Below, one piece after another: positions 42,301 through 47,227 of a DNA stretch of 64,000 bases. This stretch comes from Solen grandis (Eukaryota; Mollusca; Bivalvia; Adapedonta; Solenidae). Numbering within the stretch: position 1 is the stretch's first letter; each line of letters opens with the position of its first letter. The translations under genes were made by a program, and so were the position numbers. The stretch lies in the NCBI GenBank assembly GCA_021229015.1, contig CM037777.1, positions 23,787,567-23,851,566 of the forward strand, read 5' to 3'. The notes under the pieces were generated by a model. That model was given only the letters and a program-made list of their open reading frames with translations. It did no database searches and was not told where the DNA came from.

Positions 42301-43744
42301 CCTGTAATATAGAAGACATTGCCTGTCCTCTAGCTGCTATTATATTTAGGTGAGATACTTCCTCTTATTTGCTACTTTTTTATGGCAGAAAACCAGACTT
42401 GAATTCCACCAACCATACCCTGTAATATTGGTAAATGCTAGGTAATACTGAAATACTTAAAGGTAATTTTTTGTCTTGCTTTGTAATATTGTTAGTTATG
42501 TCAGCTTCATAGTGTACTTGAATTTACTGTAAAACAGGACTGATGGAATGCCTTTTTACCAAAGTATTACTTAGGGCTAAGTATTGTCAATAAAGTCAAG
42601 TCTTGACTATATACTTGGAATTTTGTACCAGTTTTGTAAAATGTAACTTAGCAACTTTTTAAATGTGGCTGTTTTTAATGAAATGAAGACACAGTGCAAT
42701 TCCAGTTGAACATGGTATCTAGAGTTAAACCTTAAATACAACATTGTAATTGTCTACACTGTGTATCATTTACTTTTGTAATGAATTAAGAAGTCTTTTG
42801 AGTGTTTTTTTTTTTTGTATTTATTTGGTACATGGACAATGTTGAGGACCAAAAACCCTTTGCAGGGTGTAAATGGGATAGCTAAAATTACAGGAAAATT
42901 ACATATTTAATGCAACATAAAATAACAAATTACCAGTAAAGGCAGAAACGACCCTAGAACATATTGGGAAACTGCCAGGAAGAATTGGGTCACAAATGCA
43001 TTAATGAACACATTATTAGATATTTCACATAGCGTTCAGAAGTGGATTTGTGACTAATTCTCCCAGTTACTGAGTTTGACTTCACCAGAAGTATTTGTGT
43101 ACATACCAGGTTTTTTGCTTTTGTAGGATTATTTACAGCAATGCTTATTCAGTCTATTGATGATTTGTTACAGGGATCAACCCAGTGATGGGGAGTGGAC
43201 TTCAGAAGTACCTTTTCATCCCAGCTATCACTACATGTCTCAGTTTTCTACTGACTTCTGCCTGACTGTCATTTCTATAACTCTGCATAAAATGCAAGGA
43301 GATTTAGAGATGACCAATCCAAAAGCTTTCTCAGTGTTAAAGCAACTTGGTGCAGGCTGTTTCGATACACTTCCAGCACATATGCTGAAGGGTGACAGAC
43401 TGCCATATGAACATCTGTGGCAGGACATTCTCCAGAACTTGAGTAAGGATGTTGATGCCAGGAGGTACATACATGTCACTCACAGTGAGTTTGACAGATT
43501 GGAAGAACAACATGAGCTATCTGATCAAAGTCAAGGGGAAGTTGTAGCCACATTCTTTACATGTGGTCATTACTTTACCAAAACCAAGTTTAACAGAGAG
43601 CTGGAGAGACTCAGTGCAGATATGCAAGATGGTTCTACTTTGCTGCCAGAAACAGAATCTGTGTTAAAAGAATACTACAAGAGAAAAGGTTGCATTCAGG
43701 TTGCATGTCCCCAGTGTGTTTTCAATGCTGTAACAGCTGTATAG
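880..43744 (+). CDS. Large RCC1-propeller protein with helical regions and a C-terminal half-RING motif (5' partial, 31 exons)
   Basis: Exons read from splice sites and phase: 880-1044, 9611-9644, 10360-10529, 11725-11865, 15164-15286, 15922-16090, 17630-17760, 18211-18386, 18804-19072, 19438-19615, 20459-20660, 20799-20835, 23637-23739, 25015-25141, 26591-26850, 27357-27515, 28778-28905, 29153-29288, 30614-30768, 32218-32368, 33089-33223, 33770-33949, 34344-34454, 36023-36151, 38176-38355, 39150-39263, 39918-40025, 40943-41037, 41471-41540, 42237-42349, 43174-43744. Every junction keeps phase except exon 8 to 9, which is off by one base. With that base the chain is 1,606 residues plus a TAG stop. 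The first exon starts in phase 0 with no convincing start codon, so the true start lies upstream of the window. Seven RCC1 blades are the only firm domain call. The family is known for GTPase regulators and scaffolds. A large RCC1 trafficking protein of the Drosophila Claret / C. elegans GLO-4 kind is possible, but I cannot confirm it by eye. Confidence is high for the gene and low for a named orthologue. Confidence 0.88.
1130..1320 (-). mobile_element. tRNA-headed SINE fragment, degraded
   Basis: It shares GTGGTCATAATTGTGGGAG near its left end and a reversed tRNA-like head (GTGAGAAGCAAAGTGTGTTA) with the better copy at 39607-39790. On the minus strand the head would carry an A-box-like stretch. 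It is partly scrambled. Confidence 0.5.
1585..1650 (-). repeat. Dispersed repeat fragment (CTGATCTGGGTCTGCTCTG family)
   Basis: The reverse complement matches parts of 42025-42125 and 34030-34105 (shared core CTGTCTGATCTGGGTCTG). The family is unnamed and the fragment is short. Confidence 0.5.
2607..2765 (+). mobile_element. tRNA-headed SINE with duplicated head
   Basis: CTTTGGTCCAGTGGTA occurs twice about 32 bp apart, followed by a B-box-like GTGGGTTCAAACACC. The body then resembles other SINEs of the window (GACATACCCAGGTACAAAG). The duplicated A-box region is unusual. Confidence 0.5.
3307..4014 (+). mobile_element. Hairpin-ended element with internal tandem repeats, family 1 (HINE-like)
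   Basis: It opens with AGCTCACCTGAGCATAGC, which folds back on AGGGTGAGCT, and closes with CTCAGGTGAGCGAC followed by a hairpin AGGGCCATCTTGGCCCT and CTTGTTT. Between the ends are about three copies of a unit of roughly 140 bp (ATCCAATCTTCCTCAAACTT). The first and last 11 bp are inverted repeats. Related copies lie at 16113-17467 and 21265-23147. The structure is like Helitron-derived HINE elements; that class is an inference. Confidence 0.75.
6678..7545 (-). pseudogene. Broken hAT-type transposase (KIAA1586/ZNF862-like), internally deleted
   Basis: On the minus strand an N-terminal part starts near 7545 (MAAPRGKKRHFPDSGTITRF) and includes RKERLSGFDPAWERCHKSK. The frame then shifts near 7300 into DVRWLSHDKATTTLRK and SLEREASERNDVKAVGL, sequences I associate with KIAA1586/ZNF862-type hAT-derived proteins. 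The long central part with the expected catalytic acids is missing, so N- and C-terminal parts are joined by an old deletion. The 3' end runs into a SINE-like fragment (about 6700-6780). It is surely inactive. The first about 80 codons of the overlapping 291-codon open frame are a wrong-frame shadow. Confidence 0.75.
6700..6780 (+). mobile_element. SINE body fragment inside the hAT element
   Basis: TTGGCCCAGTGTCAGGATAA and flanking bases match the SINE at 25622-25840. This insertion truncates the transposase reading frame. Confidence 0.55.
9176..9260. repeat. Subterminal CGCCCCGG motif cluster of the hAT element
   Basis: CGCCCCGG occurs three times within about 60 bp, near 9178, 9209 and 9239, spaced about 30 bp, each near a GATTCTGA- or ATTCAG-like stretch. 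A fourth copy lies near the left end, close to 6012. Clustered subterminal motifs are usual transposase-binding sites in hAT elements; that role is inferred. Confidence 0.6.
10925..11697. mobile_element. TIR element, about 770 bp, probable Tc1/mariner-type MITE
   Basis: The left arm CTATGCTGTGCGATTGACTT (from about 10927) is the inverted counterpart of the right arm ending near 11695, whose reverse complement reads CTACGCCGTGCGATTGACTT. Both are flanked by TA. There is no coding capacity. It ends about 27 bp before RCC1 exon 4 (11725). Confidence 0.7.
12426..13043. mobile_element. 618-bp MITE with about 50-bp TIRs and TA target site
   Basis: The left arm starts TACTACTCAAAGTTTGCTAA. The right arm is its inverted copy, ending in CTTTGAGTAGTA at 13043. 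The match extends about 50 bp with few mismatches. TA flanks both sides, as for Tc1/mariner elements. No open frame is present. Confidence 0.85.
13254..13360. repeat. 107-bp near-perfect palindrome with GC-rich tip
   Basis: The arms start TAGGTTAGTGTT and end AACACTAACCTA. They meet at GGCGCGGC-ACA-GCCGCGC near 13299-13316. Only a few bases in about 52 per arm fail to pair. It directly abuts the TIR element at 13362. Confidence 0.9.
13362..14489. mobile_element. 1.1-kb TIR element
   Basis: 24-bp terminal inverted repeats (TTAGTGTTTGAAATTA...) differ at one position between 13362-13385 and 14466-14489. The inside is non-coding and has two related stretches (CTCTAGCTGTGTA) about 100 bp apart. 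The superfamily is unclear. Confidence 0.7.
14700..14935 (+). mobile_element. Degraded SINE
   Basis: A tRNA-like B box (GGTTGTATGTTTGATCCTTGG) is followed by a body like that of 25622-25840 (CACATAAGGGCAGTTCTAGA, GTGTCAGGAT) and a GATGTTAAACTCAATG tail. It is much mutated. Confidence 0.5.
15085..15150 (+). mobile_element. SINE 3' fragment
   Basis: GTCGCTATATGACTGAAATA and CAGCGACGGTATAC match the 3' part of the full SINE at 57060-57307. It ends just before RCC1 exon 5. Confidence 0.7.
16113..17467 (+). mobile_element. Hairpin-ended tandem-array element, family 1, second copy
   Basis: It starts with AGCTCACATGAGCAC, about 22 bp after the donor of RCC1 exon 6, and closes with CAGGTGAGCGATTCAGGG and the hairpin GGGCCATCATGGCCC. 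The core holds about six copies of a unit of roughly 120 bp (GACCCCGCACCAGGGGTCAC, itself a short palindrome). The long reverse-strand open frame here is only the repeat translated. Confidence 0.85.
17955..18065 (+). mobile_element. SINE fragment
   Basis: GGTTGAGCAGTTAGCAACAG resembles a decayed tRNA A box. GGTATGATCCCTGGCTGTGA and CATACCAGAGTTACTAATAA resemble the body seen at 52565-52700. Confidence 0.5.
18211..18386 (+). pseudogene. RCC1 gene exon 8 carrying an apparent 1-bp frame break
   Basis: From the acceptor the frame reads VYSKDVTQNPLFIYKLP on to LFTLSKLS. The donor side and exon 9 need another frame, which reads GPETDGTIQTEGRRSEDDDD before the gtaaac donor. The switch falls at CGGGGACC (G run 18322-18325). 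One more G would join both halves smoothly and make the whole 31-exon chain divisible by three. Everything else in the gene is intact, so an assembly or read error in a homopolymer is more likely than real loss. A heterozygous frameshift allele remains possible. The exon is part of a gene that I judge functional. Confidence 0.7.
18804..27515 (+). CDS. RCC1 gene, exons 9-16: helical region, includes a 37-nt microexon
   Basis: Residues about 371-815. The sequence is rich in amphipathic helix pairs (for example FAEQLGISLGLDLNFLFEIV, FARHGFIHEILPFLQQFL, SEASLEGLLIEFAI, QLLQLAEVL), like alpha-solenoids in membrane-trafficking proteins. No specific solenoid family can be named by eye. Exon 12 (20799-20835) is only 37 nt. 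It has a pyrimidine-rich acceptor and a gtaaga donor, and without it exons 11 and 13 do not join in frame. Exon 15 (26591-26850) is the longest of the block, with the peptide GALLHCMSTENLLRVFSKKP. Confidence 0.85.
19616..20458 (+). other. Intron of the RCC1 gene, nothing recognised
   Basis: The AT-rich sequence shows no array, TIR or coding exon that I can support. Confidence 0.5.
20940..21235 (+). repeat. Remnant of family 2 element (ATACCCC type)
   Basis: CATTATACCCCTCTTTCACA and GCCATATAGGAATCATTCAT recall the openings at 34571 and 36208. The internal array is absent. It lies directly before the family 1 element. Confidence 0.4.
21265..23147 (+). mobile_element. Hairpin-ended tandem-array element, family 1, with 320-bp repeats
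   Basis: It opens AGCTCACCTGAGCACAAAGT and closes CTCAGGTGAGCGATTTAGGG plus the GGGCCATCATGGGCC hairpin and CTTGTTT. Inside, CATGGCCGCCAGGGGCGGGG recurs near 21641, 21961, 22281, 22600 and 22918, so the period is about 320 bp. It also holds a CGTCCGTCGTGCGTC-rich stretch. Open frames of 70-100 codons repeat with the array and are not genes. Confidence 0.9.
23794..23990. mobile_element. TTAA-type MITE with strong hairpin, degraded right end
   Basis: It starts TTAACCCTTACCCTGCTGAA and ends near AGCAGGTTATGGGGT, a decayed inverted counterpart. A perfect 14-bp stem, GGCCAGCCTGCACA at 23851-23864 and its complement at 23867-23880, has a 2-base loop. It resembles, but is not the same as, the 242-bp TTAA MITE. 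Confidence 0.65.
24120..24350. repeat. Dispersed repeat fragment and a short direct duplication
   Basis: TACTGTGAAATCATTAATTT resembles ATAGTAAAATCATTAATTTT near 25420, a second dispersed copy. GGTCAATAAATAAGGGAGTG is duplicated in tandem near 24346-24384. Confidence 0.5.
25622..25840 (+). mobile_element. tRNA-derived SINE (GTCCTTGGTGGCTGAG type)
   Basis: The head GTCCTTGGTGGCTGAGTGGT has an A-box-like sequence and AAGAGCGACTGCC follows. The body has CATATAAGGGTAGTTCCAGG and TGTGTCAGGATAATGTGACT. Partial relatives lie at 6700-6780, 14700-14935, 52565-52700 and 60300-60480. It does not fold as a complete tRNA. Confidence 0.75.
26430..26575 (+). repeat. Short family 2 remnant
   Basis: TTATACCTCCACTACACTTT, then CGATATAGGAATCACAAATG, and the closing GAGGGTATTCATCACCTTTA with AGTAATAGTTCTC. 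This is the outline of a family 2 element without an array. It ends about 15 bp before RCC1 exon 15. Confidence 0.55.
27766..27900 (+). mobile_element. SINE, 5'-truncated
   Basis: GGTAGGTTGGTGGTTCTACC and GACGTCGCTATATGACTGAA match the 3' two-thirds of the SINE at 57060-57307. Confidence 0.8.
27901..28650 (+). other. Rest of the intron before RCC1 exon 17, little recognised
   Basis: The sequence is non-coding with no clear TIR or tandem structure. A weak repeat-like stretch lies upstream, near 27600-27760. Confidence 0.4.
28651..28703 (+). repeat. Left arm of an inverted repeat that encloses RCC1 exon 17
   Basis: ATCTACCTAGTTTAAGAAT and TAAGTATTACTTAGCAGT are repeated in inverted form at 28927-28980 with about four mismatches in 53 bp. 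The arms are 223 bp apart and enclose the 128-bp exon at 28778-28905. Confidence 0.9.
28778..36151 (+). CDS. RCC1 gene, exons 17-24: seven-blade RCC1 beta-propeller
   Basis: Residues about 816-1190. Seven RCC1-type units are visible, each with a (C/T)G..H(S/T) strand and an (L/V)Y.WG....GQ(L/V)G turn: CGQHHAALVKNGELYTWG; CGLDHTLTITQQ then VYGWGSSKYGQVG; CGQYHSAAISEDGG then LYTWGWGVHGQLG; TGYCHTLAVTSQ then ELYAFGCSFFGQLG; FFHSLALTVHGRVYQWG (degenerate turn); CGSFHSCLITGDGEVYTWG; and CSGGEFNVSMDTEQQVWVWG. Introns tend to fall between the strand that ends one blade and the turn that begins the next, as expected for a propeller built by repeat duplication. Seven blades match the classical RCC1 fold. 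Whether it acts as an exchange factor cannot be told from sequence. Confidence 0.95.
28927..28980 (-). repeat. Right arm of the inverted repeat that encloses RCC1 exon 17
   Basis: It is the inverted copy of 28651-28703 and starts 22 bp after the exon end. A transcript could fold into a stem of about 53 bp holding the exon in its loop. Confidence 0.9.
29289..30334 (+). other. Intron between RCC1 exons 18 and 19, mostly unrecognised
   Basis: Near 29400-29500 a CATCCATCCGTATGTGAGTC stretch looks like an old family 2 fragment. Nothing else is recognised before the TTAA MITE. Confidence 0.4.
30335..30576 (+). mobile_element. piggyBac-like MITE, 242 bp
   Basis: It runs from TTAACCCTTTCCCTCATA to its exact inverted form TATGAGGGAAAGGGTTAA. 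TTAA at both ends is the hallmark target site of piggyBac, and the termini start CCC. The inside holds a palindrome CAGCCTGCGAGT / ACTCGCAGGCTG. It ends 37 bp before RCC1 exon 19. Confidence 0.9.
31085..32115. repeat. 46-bp minisatellite, about 21 copies
   Basis: The unit begins GTAAACTGTGGATGTTAATA and includes TTGTAGGCTGTGTATACATT. The period is mostly 46 bp, with small variants (GTG/GTGG, ACATTG/ACGTTG, a shortened unit near 31870). It lies in the intron between RCC1 exons 19 and 20. Confidence 0.97.
32369..33088 (+). other. Intron of the RCC1 gene, nothing recognised
   Basis: It is AT-rich, with a short open frame at 32454-32636 that has no coding character. Confidence 0.5.
33300..33700 (+). 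repeat. Family 2 element remnant
   Basis: TTATACCTAAACAAAAAGTT then GGTATATAGGAGTGAGCTTG matches the opening of the element at 36208. No array is kept. Confidence 0.5.
34030..34105 (+). repeat. Dispersed repeat fragment
   Basis: GGTCTGCTCTGCTTGCCAAA and upstream bases match 42025-42125. Confidence 0.5.
34571..35815 (+). mobile_element. Hairpin-ended tandem-array element, family 2
   Basis: It opens ATACCCCCCCGCAACGAAGT, whose C run pairs with GGGGGGGGTAT, then has a GTCCGTCC-rich stretch. It closes GGGGGGGTATTAGTAAGCCC and GACAGTTCTAGTT. Inside, AACTTCTGCGGACTACTCC recurs near 34811, 34966, 35122, 35262 and 35417, a period of about 155 bp. Confidence 0.85.
36208..37612 (+). mobile_element. 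Hairpin-ended tandem-array element, family 2, second copy
   Basis: It opens ATACCCCCGAAACAAAGTTT with GGGGGGGTATATAGGA, then has a GGTCGGTCGGTCGG stretch. It closes GCGGGGGTATTAATCACCTT and ATAGCTCTAGTT. The unit is about 147 bp with GAAGTGCAGTGCACAAGAAC (six copies, the later ones decayed). RCC1 exon 24 lies between this element and the one at 34571. Confidence 0.85.
37613..38175 (+). other. Intron of the RCC1 gene, nothing recognised
   Basis: Non-coding, AT-rich, without a clear repeat. Confidence 0.5.
38176..43744 (+). CDS. RCC1 gene, exons 25-31: C-terminal helical region and half-RING-like Cys/His end
   Basis: Residues about 1191-1606. An acidic stretch (SIDDDEDSEADN, exon 26) precedes a helical segment (NLCDVHQLLRECVDFEEWSL, AFINLHLHNYTQ, ALAYHLLVERQ). 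The last exon (43174-43744) carries a Cys/His set: C1547-G-H1549, then about 40 residues, then C1590, C1595 and C1598 in CIQVACPQC. This resembles the C-terminal part of RING or Vps-type zinc motifs, but an obvious first Cys pair is missing. It may bind one zinc ion or be a diverged RING. Exons 21-27 of the gene are all phase 0-0, so single-exon skipping would keep frame. Confidence 0.85.
38440..38775 (-). mobile_element. Non-LTR retrotransposon (LINE) C-terminal fragment
   Basis: The minus strand reads TRRRLRWYGYEVRKK, then GRKPRGRPKKIWH. The pair RLRWYGH-V and GRPKKRW is characteristic of the region after the reverse transcriptase of many LINE polyproteins. The fragment is short, with no upstream RT domain in this intron. 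Confidence 0.7.
38985..39050 (+). repeat. Family 2 right-end remnant
   Basis: GTGGGGGTATTCATCACCTT and CAATGATTACTCCAGTT match the closing part of the element at 36208-37612. Confidence 0.6.
39607..39790 (-). mobile_element. tRNA-derived SINE on the minus strand
   Basis: On the minus strand the head reads GGGTGCCTGGATAGCGTAGT then GGTAACGCACTTCGC, and a B-box-like CCTGGGTTTGC follows. The copy at 1130-1320 is a decayed relative. Confidence 0.65.
40347..40589 (+). mobile_element. piggyBac-like MITE, second full copy
   Basis: It matches 30335-30576 nearly base for base: the same TTAACCCTTTCCCTCATA terminus and inverted end, the same internal palindrome, and TTAA on both sides. It lies in the intron between RCC1 exons 27 and 28. 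Confidence 0.92.
42025..42130 (+). repeat. Dispersed repeat (CTGATCTGGGTCTGCTCTG family), best copy
   Basis: CTGTCTGATCTGGGTCTGCT is shared with the inverted copy at 1585-1650 and partly with 34030-34105. Confidence 0.55.
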
Positions 43745-44565
43745 AACTCCAATACATTCATTCTAGATTTAAGTTTGATAGAGGAAAAGGACTCACAAAG
43801 GATGAGATTTCTAGTATTAATAGTTTTTTCCCCAACCTAACATGCATTTTAAATCTCTTCTGTATTCAAGGAACACTTGCTTTTGCTCTTTCATGGTCAG
43901 GAGTAGTTTACTTTGATCGACTTGGTGTCCAGATCATGAGCCTTCTCCAGAGTTCAACATGTGAAGTTCACCTTAACCTTTGTCTCTCTACCGTTTATAG
44001 AATAATACAATAGCTTAAGTCCCATGCTACATGTATGTGGATTCAAGCTCAGAATAACTGTTTTAGGATAAAGCTGAAGTACCCATCCAGACTCAGTTTT
44101 TACCAGGCAAATAAATCAAAATGCATGAAATCCCATACATGTTACATCAGTATTGATTGTCAAGGTCACATTGAAATGCATGGGGACTTTTTGAAGTGTG
44201 GTGGAACTGGGACAGCTAAAATCCTTTATCTATAATATCAACACAAACTAAAGAATATTCAAGGTCTCAGTGATCTGAGGTGTTACATATGTGGACAATT
44301 AAGAGTCACACAATAATACTCAGAGTTTGAGAACAAAATTTAATGTAACAAAAAATAATAGCATGCATCAATGATAATGATATATTCAAAGTATTTGTGT
44401 GCGTAAGTCACTGTGTGTACTTTTTTGTATGGCAGCTCTTCAGAGGTGAACACATTAACTGTGCAATGCTTTGTTATCTTTATTGTTATAAATGTTTATG
44501 AATATTTATTTTTTATTAGGTCTTTAAGTTAATAATTTACAAATAAAATATAAACAGAAGTTGTG
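43745..44565 (+). other. Probable 3' UTR of the RCC1 gene with poly(A) signal
   Basis: Non-coding sequence follows the TAG stop at 43742-43744. The first canonical AATAAA that I noted downstream is at 44542-44547. Open frames in this stretch (for example 43690-44013) have no codon pattern or homology and are taken as UTR. Confidence 0.5.
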
Positions 44566-46217
44566 TTGATAAATTCCTTTACACACCAGATGTGCAGTAA
44601 AGTTCTGCATATACAATCAAATATTAAACAGGAATGAGTACTCAGCAATTTTCAGCAATTTTATTACAATATGGTTAATTGGTTCAAGTTAGACCCCCCC
44701 CAAAAAAGTTTACATAACTCTTAAACACCAATTGTGAAAAATCATTTCCTTTTATACAAATCCATGTAAAAATTCCTGGTTCAATCCAGCGCAATGGATG
44801 GTAATGATTCTAGCTAATTGCTGGATTTTTATCTCCCTTTGAATAGTTCATGCATACTGTCATTTGACCATGGTACCCCCTTTTATTGTTAGATAATTAG
44901 AGCCCTACACCTTGGTGTGGATGCTTTATAGTTTATCACAGTCCGTCTGTCATGCCTTTTTGTTAGATCTTTAACTCAAATAGTTTTCAGTGGATTTTCA
45001 CCAAACTTATTGAGAATGTTTTGAAGATATAAAATCTTGGCCAAATTTGATTATCAGCCAAAACACTTATTGTCCAAGGCATTCTAAGGTTATGAAATAG
45101 CCAAAAATATCGATTTAGGTGATGGTAGTCCACACAAAATCCTCAGTTTTATTTAACTTTCCATAATTAATGGCAACTTCATTTACATTGAAAAAATTTA
45201 TAAATTCAAAATAAGTATCATAGGGCCAGTAGATAAGAAATATTTCCCTTATATTTATTTTACAAAGAATGCACGCTGCAACAGGAAAGAACTTATTACA
45301 GTACAAAGGTGGAAAACATGTTACTGTTAAACCCTGCAACATAATCTTGCTAACTTAGTTGTTAGTTATATGCTATTTCCCCATTTGGCAGCTTTCAGAC
45401 TCGGCATTTTGTCCATGTATAATTTTCGCGAAAAGAGACTGCTTTCCACTGGTGGAATGAAGTCAATATTAATATTCTATTCAGGTTTGTGTTAACTTCT
45501 TAGCTAACCAGAGCACAGTGCGTAGAATTCTGGTTGTCATGGCAACCAAAATACTTTATTTCTAAAAAAATCTTTGAAAGAATGGTCAAAACTTCATTCC
45601 ATTTTGCACAAATATTCACATCATGGCCTTTTACTACAATTGCTAAGATAGTTGATATACATTTTCCGGATATAGATATAAAAAGGAGGAGTGAGGTGTT
45701 CTTATCTCTCTCTTTTACTCTCTCTGAGAGAAGTTGGTGGGGGGGGGGGTCAGTTTTAAGTTGAGACCAGATGCACATTACTATGTATACAATTTTCAAC
45801 AATCTAATTCTATTCTAGAGGTTTTGAACATTCTACTTGCACAGCTACAGTTCATTGATGGCTATAATGAAAATTAACACATCTGTGGTATTTTGATTTT
45901 TATTCCAAAAGGCATATCATAATTCTAAACAAAATCTATAATCATTCTATTTAATAGTAAATACATACATGTATAGATTCAAATGTCAAAAGAAATAAAT
46001 TTGCCATGCACATTAAATTAAATCGGAATGGAAATCTGAACATACACATTTTGCTGTCATTTTTTTTTTTATAGAAATTAATGAAATTGTTTTGCATCAC
46101 AGAATGAATCAAATTTTGTAAATTTACATAAGAGCAATATAATCTGACTATCAATCAATAGCTAGATTTAACATACTTTTGTTTCATCTTTAATGTAGAG
46201 TTGGTGGAACGTTTGAC
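44566..46217. other. Intergenic spacer between the convergent RCC1 gene and TBCC
   Basis: Old fragments of family 1 (ACCAGAGCACAGTGCGTAGA, near 45510) and of family 2 (about 44920-45060) are visible. The TBCC 3' UTR should lie at its right edge; a TTTATT (AATAAA on the minus strand) is near 45898-45903. No gene is seen. Confidence 0.5.
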
Positions 46218-47186
46218 CTATTCAAAAGTAAGTCTTTCAGACTCAGGAATCAAGCTCCAGTTTGGAGAATGCTTGTCAGCAGCAAGCCAGTTAAAGTCAT
46301 CAATATCATCCCAACTATTTCTGTTTTTGTCCAATCCTGACATCTCGTAATGCTTGTCTATATTTTCATATTTCCATGTGTATGGTCCAAACCTAACAGA
46401 TGAACAATCTTCTATAATAGCTCTACTAGTAACATGAATGTAGAACTCTGTGTCTTTAGTTGTATGTATTCGGAGTTGCTGACATGGAACAACAAAAACG
46501 CAATTGACACATTCCCTGATGAAAATAGAACCCGAGACAGGCCCAGAAAATATCTTGCAGTTATTCAATTTGTTGATATGAACTGCAGATGGTGCTCCAA
46601 ATATTTTTACAGTGCATGAATCAAGACGTGCCAAAGCAACATCTTTTTGATGTACATCCTCCCCCATCTCAAGGTCCTGATTTGTCTTGTCAGTGATTTT
46701 GCAGTCTGCAAGAACCACATCATCTTCAGATTTCTTTTCTTCTTTTACAGCATCCACAGTTTTGGCTGTGGCTACCTCTTTCTTTTTTGACTTGAAAGCA
46801 AACTTCTTCTTTGGAAGCAGGGCATCTCGCCTGTCTTGTATTTTCTGCTGTAGATCTGACAGCAAGTCCTGAGCTTGGCGAATGTCGTGATTTGTGAGGA
46901 ACATCGCTGATTCAGTAACAAATTTTTGAAGTTTTCGATGCATTTGTGAAATTTCGTCGAATTTATCTCCAAGTTTATTTTTAGGCATTGAGTCACAGCT
47001 TAAAAGTTCATCTTCTAGAATCTTCCTCTCTTTACATAAATTATCCTTGAAAAACTTAACGTTTTCTTGCTCCGATGTTAAATTTGATTGCTCTTCACGC
47101 CTTTTCTGAAGATTGTCTAATCTTTCCTCTTCTCTTTTAGCAAGTTTTTCAGCAACAGCCTGCTTTCGTTCTTCGAGATTTTGCAT
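46218..47186 (-). CDS. TBCC: Tubulin-folding cofactor C (tubulin-specific chaperone C)
   Basis: A 322-residue, single-exon gene. In the tubulin-folding pathway cofactor C joins the beta-tubulin/alpha-tubulin/cofactor D/E complex and triggers GTP hydrolysis on beta-tubulin, releasing the native dimer in the cytosol. Residues 1-125 are charged and helical (an N-terminal spectrin-like bundle in the family). A Lys-rich linker with the motif LPKKKFAFKSKKK (124-136) follows, then the beta-helical C-CAP/cofactor C domain at about 180-310. QQLR at 236-239 supplies the family's catalytic Arg finger (R239), followed by VTSRAIIEDCSSVRFGPYTW and DDIDDFNWLA. Length and order match animal TBCC. The start at 47186 is the first in-frame Met. 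An out-of-frame ATG with better context lies 41 bp upstream (47227) and overlaps the start. Confidence 0.97.
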   Translation of the reverse strand: MQNLEERKQAVAEKLAKREEERLDNLQKRREEQSNLTSEQENVKFFKDNLCKERKILEDELLSCDSMPKNKLGDKFDEISQMHRKLQKFVTESAMFLTNHDIRQAQDLLSDLQQKIQDRRDALLPKKKFAFKSKKKEVATAKTVDAVKEEKKSEDDVVLADCKITDKTNQDLEMGEDVHQKDVALARLDSCTVKIFGAPSAVHINKLNNCKIFSGPVSGSIFIRECVNCVFVVPCQQLRIHTTKDTEFYIHVTSRAIIEDCSSVRFGPYTWKYENIDKHYEMSGLDKNRNSWDDIDDFNWLAADKHSPNWSLIPESERLTFE

Positions 47187-47227
47187 GTTTCATTGACGAC
47201 AGGACCTGTCGTACCGTTGGAATCCAT
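47187..47227 (-). promoter_or_regulatory. Upstream overlapping start codon before TBCC
   Basis: The minus strand has ATG at 47227-47225 in good context (AACATGG), opening MDSNGTTGPVVNE in frame +2 relative to the annotated start. It could be a uORF that lowers TBCC translation, or the true N-terminus if one base is missing from the assembly. Confidence 0.45.

Noticed and set aside
43690..44235. Open frames of 107 and 66 codons downstream of the RCC1 stop
   Set aside because: They lie in the expected 3' UTR and show no coding pattern.
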